From WJMT01 sp964624145 (GTDB lineage: Bacteria; Acidobacteriota; Aminicenantia; Aminicenantales; Aminicenantaceae): a stretch of 64,000 bases of DNA. The translations under genes and the position numbers were made by a program. The notes under the pieces were generated by a model. That model searched no databases. It was given only the letters and a program-made list of their open reading frames with translations, and was not told the DNA's origin. Position 1 is the first letter of the stretch; every line of letters starts with the position of its first letter. Shown here piece by piece: positions 44,425 through 53,539 of this stretch. The stretch is taken from NCBI GenBank assembly GCA_964624145.1, contig CAZUXT010000011.1:1-64000 (forward strand), given 5' to 3'.

Positions 44425-45450
44425 TCAAGTGCGGTGATAGATGTTGATCAAATCCTTGAGAAGGGAGGCTGCTGCCCCGATCGGGCTTGACCGTCCGCCT
44501 ATGATGGTTATGGTCCCCATGGTATCGGTCTCAAAGGTGATGCCTTTTTCGCTTCCTGTGACAGGGTAGAGTGGATGGGATGGATCCAAAGCTTTGGGTG
44601 CCACTTCCAGCATTCCGCCTTTATCCGTTTTTTTATATCGTCCGAGCAGTTTGAACCGGAAACCTCTTTGAGAAGATTCCTCCTGTTCCTTTGTGGTGAG
44701 GGCATCGATTCCCTTAACCTTCACATCCTCCAAACGGTAAGCTGTCCCAAACACAGCATTGGTTATGAGCAGGATCTTGAAAGCCGTGTCCCAGCCTTTT
44801 ACATCCATACTTGGATCCGGCTCGGCGATCCCTTTGGCCTGTGCTTCTTTTACAGCCTCGGCATAAGACCCGCCCTCACTCATGCGGGTAAGCACGAAAT
44901 TAGAGGTCCCGTTGAGGATCCCTTCGATGCGCCGGATCTCTGTTCCGGCCAGGGCGTAACGGGCCAGGTCTAAGGTGGGAAGAGAGGCTGCCGTTGCTCC
45001 GCTGATCCCAATCTGACAACCGTTTTTTTGTGCCAGGTCCTTGAGCCCTTTAAAGTCATAAACGAGCGGTCCCTTGCTGGCTGTCACCACATGCCATCCC
45101 GCTTCTAAGGCCCATTTCCAGATATCATATCCGGGCTTTCCCGTCCGGTGGTCCGACACCGAGCAGTCAACAAGTACACCCGGAGAAGCCGTTTGAAAAA
45201 AAAGCTTCAGGTCATCCTTAACACTTCCGGTTTGCAAGAGATGGAATAGGGAACATGGGTCTTTTGTGAGTATGGGAAGGATATCTATGTCCTGAGGGAT
45301 ATCCCATCTTGTCTGCCGGCGGAAAATAGTCAGCCAAATAGGTTTTAAACCATAATCATGCCCGAGAAGTTCCCGTTTGTCTTCCACAAGCCGGACGAAC
45401 TCTCGCCCTACATTCCCAAATCCAATAAGCAGTATGGACACTTCTGTCAT
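44425..45450 (-). CDS. hom: Homoserine dehydrogenase
   Basis: Reduces aspartate semialdehyde to homoserine in threonine and methionine synthesis. The Rossmann motif ILLIGFGNVGREFVRL is at the N-terminus. VVTASKGPLV near residue 120, the family signature GIAEPDPSMDVKGWDTAFKI near 210 with the catalytic Asp/Lys region, and the SNFVLTRMSEG segment before it are clear. At 341 residues it lacks the C-terminal ACT domain of feedback-regulated enzymes, so threonine control through an ACT domain is not expected. AAGGGAC precedes the ATG. It lies alone between two convergent or divergent genes. Confidence 0.93.
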   Translation of the reverse strand: MTEVSILLIGFGNVGREFVRLVEDKRELLGHDYGLKPIWLTIFRRQTRWDIPQDIDILPILTKDPCSLFHLLQTGSVKDDLKLFFQTASPGVLVDCSVSDHRTGKPGYDIWKWALEAGWHVVTASKGPLVYDFKGLKDLAQKNGCQIGISGATAASLPTLDLARYALAGTEIRRIEGILNGTSNFVLTRMSEGGSYAEAVKEAQAKGIAEPDPSMDVKGWDTAFKILLITNAVFGTAYRLEDVKVKGIDALTTKEQEESSQRGFRFKLLGRYKKTDKGGMLEVAPKALDPSHPLYPVTGSEKGITFETDTMGTITIIGGRSSPIGAAASLLKDLINIYHRT

Positions 45451-45528
45451 GAGTCCCTTATACCCGAGACGTATTTGAATAAAAATTTATCGTAAATAGA
45501 GAGAAAAAGATGATCTTCATTCATCCTG

Positions 45529-48252
45529 TTAATTTTTATTTGAGTAATCTCTGAAGATGTTTATGAGTTGAAGGCGGTTTTGAACATTGAGTTTTTGATA
45601 GATATTATAGAGATGAGATTTCACTGTTTTCAGGGAAATAAAAAGCTCTTTTTCTATCTCTTTATTGGTTTTTCCGCTGATAACTAAGGCAATGATTTCT
45701 TTTTCTCTGTTTGTAAGACTGAAATGTTCACTCAGGCCGTCAAGGTCAATCTCAGAACCGTTGATGGATTGGGCCTGCGGTCTTTTTTTACGCTGTATAT
45801 AGAAAGACAATACGGCCGCTGCAGCTAAAATCAATCCAAGTATAATAAAGAGAATATACTGAGTGAAAGGGGAAGAGAGATAGATTGTCAGTTCGATCCC
45901 TTTTTCATTCCAAGTGCGGTCATGGTTGGAGGCCTGGATAAGCAATCTGTTTTTACCAGCTTTTAAATCCCTTAAAAAGAAAGAATTTTGGGGGCCGGCA
46001 TAAATCTCTGTTGGTTTGCTGTTGAGAGTTTTCACCCTGTAGTGATTTTTTTGGGGGAAAGCAAAGCTGAGTGCAGACATCTTTATAAGAACCGGCAGGT
46101 CATCCTTGGATAATTTAAGTGACTTGATTTTTCTTAAGAGGGTGGTTTCATGATCGTGAGTGGCTGTCTGGAACGAAGTGATGGCAACCTGGGGTGGATA
46201 AGAATTAATTTGGATATCCTCCGGATAAAAGGTGTTGAATCCCGAGATTCCCCCAAAATACATTTCTCCATTTCTGCCTTTAAAACAAACTCCCGGATTG
46301 AAGATCCGGTCTTGAAGGCCGTCTTCAGGCCCGAATACCAGCCACTTCAAAGAGAGGGGATCGATATGGATGAGACCGTTTTTCGTGCTCATCCATATCC
46401 AATTGGATTCATCCGTAAGCAGCCCGTAGGCGGAATTATCTGGAAGCTGTATTTCCTTTGTTAAAAGATGCCAGTTTTGACTGTTTGGGTCCAGATAGCA
46501 CGGCCCTGCCTCTGTTCCTATCCAGATTTTCCCTGAGCTGTCTGCAGTAATGGAATAGACTGTTGAGGAGGGAAAAGAAGAGGGGTCTTCAGGATCGTGT
46601 CTGTAATGAATCCAGTTATGGTTTTGAGGATCGAGATAATCCAGACCATGCCATTGGGTTCCTATCCAGATTCCCCCTTCGCGGTCCGTATAGATTTCAT
46701 TGATCGTATACCAGGCTTTGTAAATCTTCTGTTGAGGATTGGTGTAAAGATGGGCTTCTTTCTCTATGGTATCCCATTTAAAGATTTCCCCCCATGTGGT
46801 CCCTACCCAAATGAATCCATTTCTCCCTTTAGCCATAGCTAAAATAGAAAACCTCTTTGGGAGACGTGTGGACTCCCTTGTGTTTTGAATATGAGTTATG
46901 GTCTTTTTTTGCCGGCCGTAAACATACAGCCCGTTAGAGTTTCCTATCCATATATTTCCCTGATGGTCTTCACAAAAGGCCTGGATAGGATTGACTATAA
47001 AAGACTCTAATATGTTTTCAGGAAAATTCAAATGGTTCCACTTGTCTTTTTTTCTATCCCAGGTATTGAGACCTCCGAGAGCTGTGCCGATCCAGACGAT
47101 TCCTTCTCGATCTTCATAAAGGGCGGTGATGTTGTTACCGGAGAGACCTTCCAGGGACTGAGGTGTGTATTGAGCCAAAGCAAAACGAAATCGGTGTTTA
47201 TTGAGAAGGGAAATCCCTGTACTTGTGCCAAACCAGAGAAGTCCGTCTCTGTCTTCAAAAAGAGTGATCACTGTATTATCACTGAGACTTCCCGGCTTCA
47301 TTGTATTGACGGTATACTGATTTAAAGAGTAGTCTTTAGGATCGAAGCGAAAAACTCCTGCATCCGCAGTGCCGACCCAAATAATCCCTTCGCGGTCTTC
47401 AATAAGAGAATAAATTTTATGGCAATCTGACTGAGGTGTTTTGTTTTTTTTAAGCTGGGCTCGATCTATGGAACCTGAATCAGGGTTCAGAATTATCAGA
47501 CCGATATCGGAAGTGGCGATATAAATCCTTCCGTCCTGTGCTTCGCATATATCCCAAATATTGGGATTGCCGGAAGGATTTGGGGAATCAACCATTAGAT
47601 TGATATGAGTCCACTGCCCGCTCTTTTTATCATAACAGTCAAGCAGCCCTTCATGAGTTCCCATCCAAATTTTTCCTTCCTGGCCACAGCAAATGGCCCA
47701 AACAGAATTACTGCTTGGAGAATTCGGATTGGATGGGTCGCTCCTGTAGTTTTTAAAAGTTTTCGACTTGAAGTCAAATCGGCAGACTCCGTCATTTAAA
47801 GTCCCTATCCACAAATATCCGTCCTTGTCTTCTGTAATGGTCCGGAGGTTGTTGCTGGGGAGGGAGTTCGGGTCCTTTGGTTTGTGTTGAAAATGGATGA
47901 AACGGCCTGTCTTTTTATCCAGAAGTTCCAGCCCTTTATCCGTGGTGATCCAGAGATTTTGCTTTGAATCCTCAAATATGGAAAAAAGATAGTTGTCAAT
48001 AAGCGAATGGGGATCATGTTCCTGATGTTGAAAAATAAGATACTCATTGCCGTCATAGCGCGCCAGTCCATAAGGGCTTGTGATCCAGATGAAACCCAGA
48101 CTGTCTTGAAAAATGCAGTGTACGACAGTCAGGGAATGTCCGTTTGAGCTGGGGATCAGGTGGTCAAAATAAGGGTCTTTAACCTGGCCTAATAAAGACA
48201 AAGGGATCAAGATAAGCAAGAACACTCGCTTTAAAACCGCAGTAGTTTTCAT
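45529..48252 (-). CDS. Membrane-spanning two-component-type propeller regulator with LuxR helix-turn-helix
   Basis: A 907-residue protein. A signal sequence (residues 5-22) is followed by about twelve propeller units with the W-I-G-T signature (DGYLWIGTLNDGVCRFD, EGIIWVGTADAGVFRFD), the two-component-regulator propeller seen in hybrid sensors. A Y_Y_Y-like domain ends near 795. One membrane helix (ILFIILGLILAAAAVLSFYI) spans about 800-820. The last 65 residues are a LuxR/FixJ helix-turn-helix (LTNREKEIIALVISGKTNKEI, then KTVKSHLYNIYQKLNV). There is no histidine kinase or receiver, so the sensor would bind DNA directly from the membrane. It is divergent from a PD40 propeller gene and may regulate it. 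Confidence 0.88.
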   Translation of the reverse strand: MKTTAVLKRVFLLILIPLSLLGQVKDPYFDHLIPSSNGHSLTVVHCIFQDSLGFIWITSPYGLARYDGNEYLIFQHQEHDPHSLIDNYLFSIFEDSKQNLWITTDKGLELLDKKTGRFIHFQHKPKDPNSLPSNNLRTITEDKDGYLWIGTLNDGVCRFDFKSKTFKNYRSDPSNPNSPSSNSVWAICCGQEGKIWMGTHEGLLDCYDKKSGQWTHINLMVDSPNPSGNPNIWDICEAQDGRIYIATSDIGLIILNPDSGSIDRAQLKKNKTPQSDCHKIYSLIEDREGIIWVGTADAGVFRFDPKDYSLNQYTVNTMKPGSLSDNTVITLFEDRDGLLWFGTSTGISLLNKHRFRFALAQYTPQSLEGLSGNNITALYEDREGIVWIGTALGGLNTWDRKKDKWNHLNFPENILESFIVNPIQAFCEDHQGNIWIGNSNGLYVYGRQKKTITHIQNTRESTRLPKRFSILAMAKGRNGFIWVGTTWGEIFKWDTIEKEAHLYTNPQQKIYKAWYTINEIYTDREGGIWIGTQWHGLDYLDPQNHNWIHYRHDPEDPSSFPSSTVYSITADSSGKIWIGTEAGPCYLDPNSQNWHLLTKEIQLPDNSAYGLLTDESNWIWMSTKNGLIHIDPLSLKWLVFGPEDGLQDRIFNPGVCFKGRNGEMYFGGISGFNTFYPEDIQINSYPPQVAITSFQTATHDHETTLLRKIKSLKLSKDDLPVLIKMSALSFAFPQKNHYRVKTLNSKPTEIYAGPQNSFFLRDLKAGKNRLLIQASNHDRTWNEKGIELTIYLSSPFTQYILFIILGLILAAAAVLSFYIQRKKRPQAQSINGSEIDLDGLSEHFSLTNREKEIIALVISGKTNKEIEKELFISLKTVKSHLYNIYQKLNVQNRLQLINIFRDYSNKN

Positions 48253-48332
48253 CGATTTTCAAGTATTTTAACAAAATCTGAAAAAAATAGGAATTTGTTA
48301 AAAGACTCGGTCAAAAGTCCTATTTTTAATAA

Positions 48333-48350
48333 ATCAGACTTTTGTCTGAT
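48333..48350. promoter_or_regulatory. Hairpin ATCAGAC-TTTT-GTCTGAT in a divergent intergenic region
   Basis: A perfect 7-bp inverted repeat with a TTTT loop, between the start of the LuxR-type propeller regulator (minus) and the PD40 gene (plus). It is a candidate operator for the adjacent regulator, or a simple hairpin; nothing proves binding. Confidence 0.3.
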
Positions 48351-48479
48351 ATCTTATCAGCCCGAATAAGGGTATTATCTGCAAGAACCAACTGTTCTAT
48401 TGCCGTTTTTATGGTTTATTTAAAAAAGTCGACTAATAAAAAGAAGCGGCGGTAGCCTGCCTTGAAGGGAGGTTTTATA

Positions 48480-49379
48480 ATGCAAAAAAAAATGGCTTTT
48501 GGATTCATCATCGTCTCCTTTACGGTGTTTATAGGAATGAATGGCTTTATAAAAGACAGGAATTCCGATGATCTGATTGCCTTCAATTCTGACCGGAGCG
48601 GGAATGACGAAATTTATGTCATGGATATGCACGGCAACAATATCCAGCAGCTTACAAAAAATTCCTTTGTAGATTACTGTCCGTCTTGGTCCGATGATGG
48701 GAAATGGCTTGCCTATACATGTTTTAAGGATGACAACTGCGATATTTATAAAATTGATTTGGAGAGCGCTCAGATAACCAGCTTGACCCATCATGAAGCA
48801 AAGGACATAGAACCGGTCTTTTCCCCGGACGGATCAAAAATGGCTTTTGTATCCGACAGGGATGGGAATCCGGAGATTTACATCATGAACCCTAATGGCA
48901 CAGACAAAGTCCGGTTGACTGATAATAAGGCTGTTGATGTATTCATGCACTGGTCTCCGGATGGCTTGAGCATGGCCTTTTGTTCAAATCGGGACGGTAA
49001 TTTTGAAATCTATGTTATGGATGCAGATGGAAACAATATAAAGAGATTGACCAAGAACCAGAGCAATGATTGGACGCCCAAATGGTCTCCTGATGGAAGT
49101 AAAATCATGTTTGTTTCTGAACGTGACGGAGATCCAGAGATCTATATTATGAATCCGGATGGAAGTGATCAGAAGAATATTACCCATCATCCCGGAAAAG
49201 ACTTTGAGCCGGAGTGGGCTCCGGATGGTTCCATGATCGTCTTTGTGTCTAATCGAAACGGAAATCAAAATATTTATACAGCCCTCCTTTCAGAAGACTA
49301 TGAAATAAAAGATATAAAACAGGTTACCTGCGGAAATTTTTCCGACCGCCATCCGGCCTGGCAGCCCCAAAAAAAGTAA
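48480..49379 (+). CDS. Exported TolB-like PD40 beta-propeller protein
   Basis: I chose ATG 48480 because GGGAGG precedes it. The 299 residues comprise a signal peptide (residues 3-20) and then six repeats of the form SPDGSKMAFVSDRDGNPEIY-I-M-N, the PD40 (TolB/WD40-like) unit, making one propeller. TolB itself binds Pal and colicins; here no TolB N-terminal domain is present and no Tol-Pal genes are nearby, so it is a free-standing periplasmic binding or structural protein. It is divergent from the LuxR-type regulator. Confidence 0.86.
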   Translation: MQKKMAFGFIIVSFTVFIGMNGFIKDRNSDDLIAFNSDRSGNDEIYVMDMHGNNIQQLTKNSFVDYCPSWSDDGKWLAYTCFKDDNCDIYKIDLESAQITSLTHHEAKDIEPVFSPDGSKMAFVSDRDGNPEIYIMNPNGTDKVRLTDNKAVDVFMHWSPDGLSMAFCSNRDGNFEIYVMDADGNNIKRLTKNQSNDWTPKWSPDGSKIMFVSERDGDPEIYIMNPDGSDQKNITHHPGKDFEPEWAPDGSMIVFVSNRNGNQNIYTALLSEDYEIKDIKQVTCGNFSDRHPAWQPQKK

Positions 49380-49477
49380 AACAGAACCATTTGAGACTAC
49401 GAACGTTATTATTAAAGTGGATGTCAAATGATTTCAAAATCACTGAAATCATGATGTCTTGAAGAAAGGAGAAATTC

Positions 49478-50512
49478 ATGTTCAAACAAGCTGAAACCAT
49501 CTTGAATCCTCTTTTTTTGGCGCTGGCGGTTTTGTTTTTTATCTTTATCAGCCTTCGTATCAGAGGGATTTTCTTTAAGAAGAAATCCCGGACTCCAATC
49601 TGGAAAAAAGAGAATGGATTTATCTACAAGATATCGGGATTGTTGAAAGCCTTCTCATTGCTGCTGATGGGAGCCGGTATCATTTATTTCCTTTTCATTA
49701 TCCTTATATTTACAGCCGTTCTTCATGCCTATGTAAAAACGCTCTTTATCGTGATGTTCAGCGCCTGGGCCCTTTTGGAATCCTATATGAGCCTTTCGAT
49801 CCCGGAGAATTTGCCCAAAACTTCTGTATTCAGAAGGAGCCTTCACTTTTTGACCGTTGTGATTTGTATGGCTGGGGCCGTGTTTTTATTCCCGAAAACC
49901 ATACAATCTTACCCTTTCCCTGCAGAATCTGAATGTGTTCTGCTCGACCTTCCGGTCCGGGGAGAATGGCTGTCGGGCCAAGCCGGCGCCACGACAATGA
50001 CCAATGCTCATTATAAAAACAGATATGCCATCGATTGTTTAAAGATTGGACCTGATGGGCGGTTTTTCAAAGAGGATGAGAATGATGTAACCGATTTTTA
50101 TTCATACGGCGAACCGGTCTATGCGCCGGGAGACGGGCTGATAACCGAAGTCATGGACAGCTTTACCAGTGATGTCTTTGGGGAACCGGACACAGAAAAC
50201 CTCGGAGGCAATTACGTGATTCTTGACATAGGGAACGGAAAATATTTCTATGTTGGCCATTTAATGAAAGAAAGAATTCCTGTGAAGAAAGGACAGGCTG
50301 TTACAAAAGGAGACATTCTGGGATATGTCGGCAATTCGGGAAATACCTCTTTTCCCCACCTGCACATTCACGTTCAAAACAAGGCAACCGCTGATCCTGA
50401 GGGAAGGGTCACCTATCCTTTCCGCTTTAAAACAATGCACAGAAAGAGGCTGATATTCTGGCGGAAGGTCAGCAATGCGGCTTTAATACGAAATGACAGG
50501 TTTTGTGATTAA
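49478..50512 (+). CDS. Membrane-anchored M23 (LytM) peptidase-like protein
   Basis: A 344-residue protein. Four or so N-terminal membrane helices (about 10-140) precede a periplasmic M23 domain. Motifs are HYKNRYAIDCL near residue 180, YAPGDGLITEV near 210, GNYVILDIGNGKYFYVGHL near 245 and PHLHIHVQ with His294, His296 and His298. Conserved zinc ligands seem present. M23 enzymes cut peptidoglycan cross-bridges or activate amidases; a multi-helix anchor is less common. AAAGGAG precedes the ATG. No cell-division partner is adjacent. Confidence 0.86.
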   Translation: MFKQAETILNPLFLALAVLFFIFISLRIRGIFFKKKSRTPIWKKENGFIYKISGLLKAFSLLLMGAGIIYFLFIILIFTAVLHAYVKTLFIVMFSAWALLESYMSLSIPENLPKTSVFRRSLHFLTVVICMAGAVFLFPKTIQSYPFPAESECVLLDLPVRGEWLSGQAGATTMTNAHYKNRYAIDCLKIGPDGRFFKEDENDVTDFYSYGEPVYAPGDGLITEVMDSFTSDVFGEPDTENLGGNYVILDIGNGKYFYVGHLMKERIPVKKGQAVTKGDILGYVGNSGNTSFPHLHIHVQNKATADPEGRVTYPFRFKTMHRKRLIFWRKVSNAALIRNDRFCD

Positions 50513-50641
50513 CCTATAGTCATTGAGTGTTCTGGACTAAGGAGAACCAGCAAAGAGGGCGAAAAAGTCTTTTGTTTTTATGCCTTGATAAAACCCCCTT
50601 CTTCTGTCATATTCTTTACTTAGAGTATTTGATGGCCTTAA

Positions 50642-53440
50642 ATGACCAAAGCATCGATTGTCTTGAGATTCCTCCGAAAAGGCACCTTGATCAGACAAAT
50701 AATATTTATTTTTACAGCTTTTTTTCTTTTTTCTCCTGTGCTGTTTTCCCTTAATCCGTCCATTCAACTAGACGAGTTTCTCTCAAGAATATGGACCGCA
50801 GAGAAGGGCCTTCCCCAAAACACCATCACTTCCCTGGTTCAAACAAGCAGCGGATATATCTGGTTGGGCACACCAACCGGCCTGGTGTGTTTTGACGGTG
50901 TTCAATTCAGGACTTATTCCCGATCAAACACTCCTGCTTTGAGCCATGACAGGATATCCTCTCTTTATGAAGATGACAGTGGAGTTCTCTGGATCGGCAC
51001 GGATGGAGGCGGTCTCTATTCATTATGCTCAGATCCAGCCGGTCAAAAATATCAATGGAAGCACTATACCGTTCGAGAAGGGCTTTCCAACAACAATATA
51101 AGAGCAATGATCAGTGACTGGGAGGGAAATCTCTGGGTGGGGACAGACTATGGTCTCAACCGAATAAGTCAGGATGGTATCCGGATCTATACCGCTGAAG
51201 ATGGTCTTTATGACAATATCATCACGGCCCTGGCCCTTGACATACAAGGCCATCTATGGGTAGGGACCCTGCAGGGGGGATTGGCTCAAATCCAGGATCA
51301 TGCCATTTATACCTACGGTCCGGAAAAGGGATTGTTGAATCCAGCGGTTCTGTCTCTGACATCGGATTCATCAGGCCATCTATGGGTAGGGACCTTGGAA
51401 GGGCTGTATTTTTTGAGCCGGAGCGCCTATGTGCTTCAGTCCATTCCGGGGACCTCTTATACTCCTATCACATCACTTATCTGGGACGATTCCGGCACCT
51501 TATGGATCGGAACCATGGCGGATGGTTTAATGCAAAGAAAAAGAACTTCTTCTTCCGGGTGGATCCTGGAAAAAAGATTTCCGGACAAATATATCCATTG
51601 TTTATTATCCGATAATGAAGGGAATCTCTGGGTCGGAACCGATACAGAAGGCCTGATTGAATTGAAAATCCCTCTTGTCACTAACATCACCGGAAGCCAG
51701 GGCCTGCCCGAGAACACTGTTTTTGCTGTGATAGAAACGCATGAAGGGTCCCTGTGGGCAGGGACAAGAAACAAAGGACTCTGTAAGTTCAAAGATAACC
51801 GGGTGATTGACATATTTGATCGGGAAAACGGCCTCTCCGGGAATGAAGTTCTTACTCTTTTTGAAGATGCTCAGAGAGGTGTCTGGATCGGAACACAGGG
51901 ACAAGGGCTCACTATAATAAAGAATGGTCAAATGACCTCTCTGGCCGTGGAACACGGGCTTAAATCAAATACAGTCACTGCTGTCATTCAGGATACAAAA
52001 GGAGTGATGTGGATTGGAACAGATAAGGGGCTTAACCAAATGAACGGAAGTGGCACGGAGAAAAAGGAGATCAAAGATATTCCCGATCTTGAAGGTTATT
52101 CCATTAAAGCTCTATTCCCGGGCAAAGAAAGTTATCTTTTTATAGGAACAAACAGAGGGCTTTTCGCATATAAAGAAGGGGATTCCCTGCAGCCCATTGA
52201 AATCGGATCCGGATCATCTGTCCCGGAGGTCACTTCACTGTATGAGGACAGCACAGGAGTACTCTGGGTCGGGACAATCGGAAGCGGCGTCAAATGCGTT
52301 TTCGGGGAAACAGTGCTTTCCTTCACCACAGAAAACGGCTTAGTCGATGATTATATTTACGGCATCACTGAGGATAAGAGTCATAATATCTGGATGAGCT
52401 CCAATAGGGGATTGATTCGGATAAACCGCACCGAAATCCTCAAAATTCTTCAGGGAGAAGTCGATTTTATCCATTCCAGCTTTTATGATGAATGTGACGG
52501 CATGGCAAGCCGCCAGGGAAGCAGCCAGGGCCATCCCTCTTTGATCACATCGTCATCCGGACGGCTTTACTGCGCCACGCCTAAAGGGATAGCTGTCATT
52601 GATCCCGGCAGCTTTCCCGTTCAAAAACAACTGCCTTCAGTCATTATTGAGGACGTTAAAGCGGATAATCGATCCCTTGTCATAAATGAAGAGAGGGTAA
52701 TTCTTCCCCACGAACCGGCTGTATTGGAATTTCTTTTCACTGCGATTGATTTTTCCGCACCTGAAAAAATCCGCTTTGAGTATCAGTTGGAGGGAGAGGA
52801 TGCGCGGATCAAACATATTCTTCCAGGGGAGGACCGGAGTGTATCTTATATAGATCCGGATGCAGGCCTTTATCGGTTCACGGTCAGAGCCATTAACAAT
52901 GAAGGTCTTCCGTCCGATACCATCCGCATGGTCGAAATCGAGATCAAATCTCCTTTTTACAGGACCAAACCGTTTTTTGCCGGATTGATCCTTTTAGCCC
53001 TTGTTCTGACCGGAGGGGGAATAGCTCTTCGCCAGAAAAAGAAAGCGCGCAAACTGGCTGATAAGTATAAAACTTCAGGGATCGATCCCGGACGGATGGA
53101 TGAGGTAACGCCCAGGCTTCTTCGTCTTATGGAGGAAGATAAGCTTTATCTGGATCCAGGCCTAACCCTAAAGAAACTGGCACACGAGCTCAGGATCCAC
53201 TCGAACCACCTGAGCCGGATCATCAATGAACGTTTCAGCCTGAGCTACAGTGATTTTGTCAACAGATACAGGATCGCCGAAGCACAGAAGATGCTGTCTG
53301 ACCCCCAATACAAAGAAATGAATATTCTGGATATTGTTTATGAGACCGGATTTTATTCCAAATCTGTGTTCAACACAGCTTTTAAAAAATTTACGGGGAA
53401 AACTCCCTCTGAATACCGAAAAGCCCGAAAAAAAAAATAA
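50642..53440 (+). CDS. Membrane-spanning propeller regulator with C-terminal AraC domain
   Basis: A 932-residue protein. A signal-anchor (residues 18-38) precedes about fourteen propeller units with LWIGT-x-x-G-L repeats from about residue 45 to 690, then a Y_Y_Y domain to 780. One membrane helix (FFAGLILLALVLTGGGIAL) lies near 785-805. The end is an AraC-type DNA-binding domain with two helix-turn-helix parts (TLKKLAHELRIHSNHLSRII and ILDIVYETGFYSKSVFNTAF). As in the other regulator here, kinase and receiver are absent. No strong ribosome binding site precedes ATG 50642, so the start is less certain. It may control the following DUF4097 gene. Confidence 0.87.
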   Translation: MTKASIVLRFLRKGTLIRQIIFIFTAFFLFSPVLFSLNPSIQLDEFLSRIWTAEKGLPQNTITSLVQTSSGYIWLGTPTGLVCFDGVQFRTYSRSNTPALSHDRISSLYEDDSGVLWIGTDGGGLYSLCSDPAGQKYQWKHYTVREGLSNNNIRAMISDWEGNLWVGTDYGLNRISQDGIRIYTAEDGLYDNIITALALDIQGHLWVGTLQGGLAQIQDHAIYTYGPEKGLLNPAVLSLTSDSSGHLWVGTLEGLYFLSRSAYVLQSIPGTSYTPITSLIWDDSGTLWIGTMADGLMQRKRTSSSGWILEKRFPDKYIHCLLSDNEGNLWVGTDTEGLIELKIPLVTNITGSQGLPENTVFAVIETHEGSLWAGTRNKGLCKFKDNRVIDIFDRENGLSGNEVLTLFEDAQRGVWIGTQGQGLTIIKNGQMTSLAVEHGLKSNTVTAVIQDTKGVMWIGTDKGLNQMNGSGTEKKEIKDIPDLEGYSIKALFPGKESYLFIGTNRGLFAYKEGDSLQPIEIGSGSSVPEVTSLYEDSTGVLWVGTIGSGVKCVFGETVLSFTTENGLVDDYIYGITEDKSHNIWMSSNRGLIRINRTEILKILQGEVDFIHSSFYDECDGMASRQGSSQGHPSLITSSSGRLYCATPKGIAVIDPGSFPVQKQLPSVIIEDVKADNRSLVINEERVILPHEPAVLEFLFTAIDFSAPEKIRFEYQLEGEDARIKHILPGEDRSVSYIDPDAGLYRFTVRAINNEGLPSDTIRMVEIEIKSPFYRTKPFFAGLILLALVLTGGGIALRQKKKARKLADKYKTSGIDPGRMDEVTPRLLRLMEEDKLYLDPGLTLKKLAHELRIHSNHLSRIINERFSLSYSDFVNRYRIAEAQKMLSDPQYKEMNILDIVYETGFYSKSVFNTAFKKFTGKTPSEYRKARKKK

Positions 53441-53539
53441 AAAAACGTTCTAAATTGTAATTAAGGACGATTTTGTCTTTTTATTCCGCTATTTTGGGTG
53501 CGAGATGATTGAGAAATAACTTTTTAAAAGGAGATAAGA

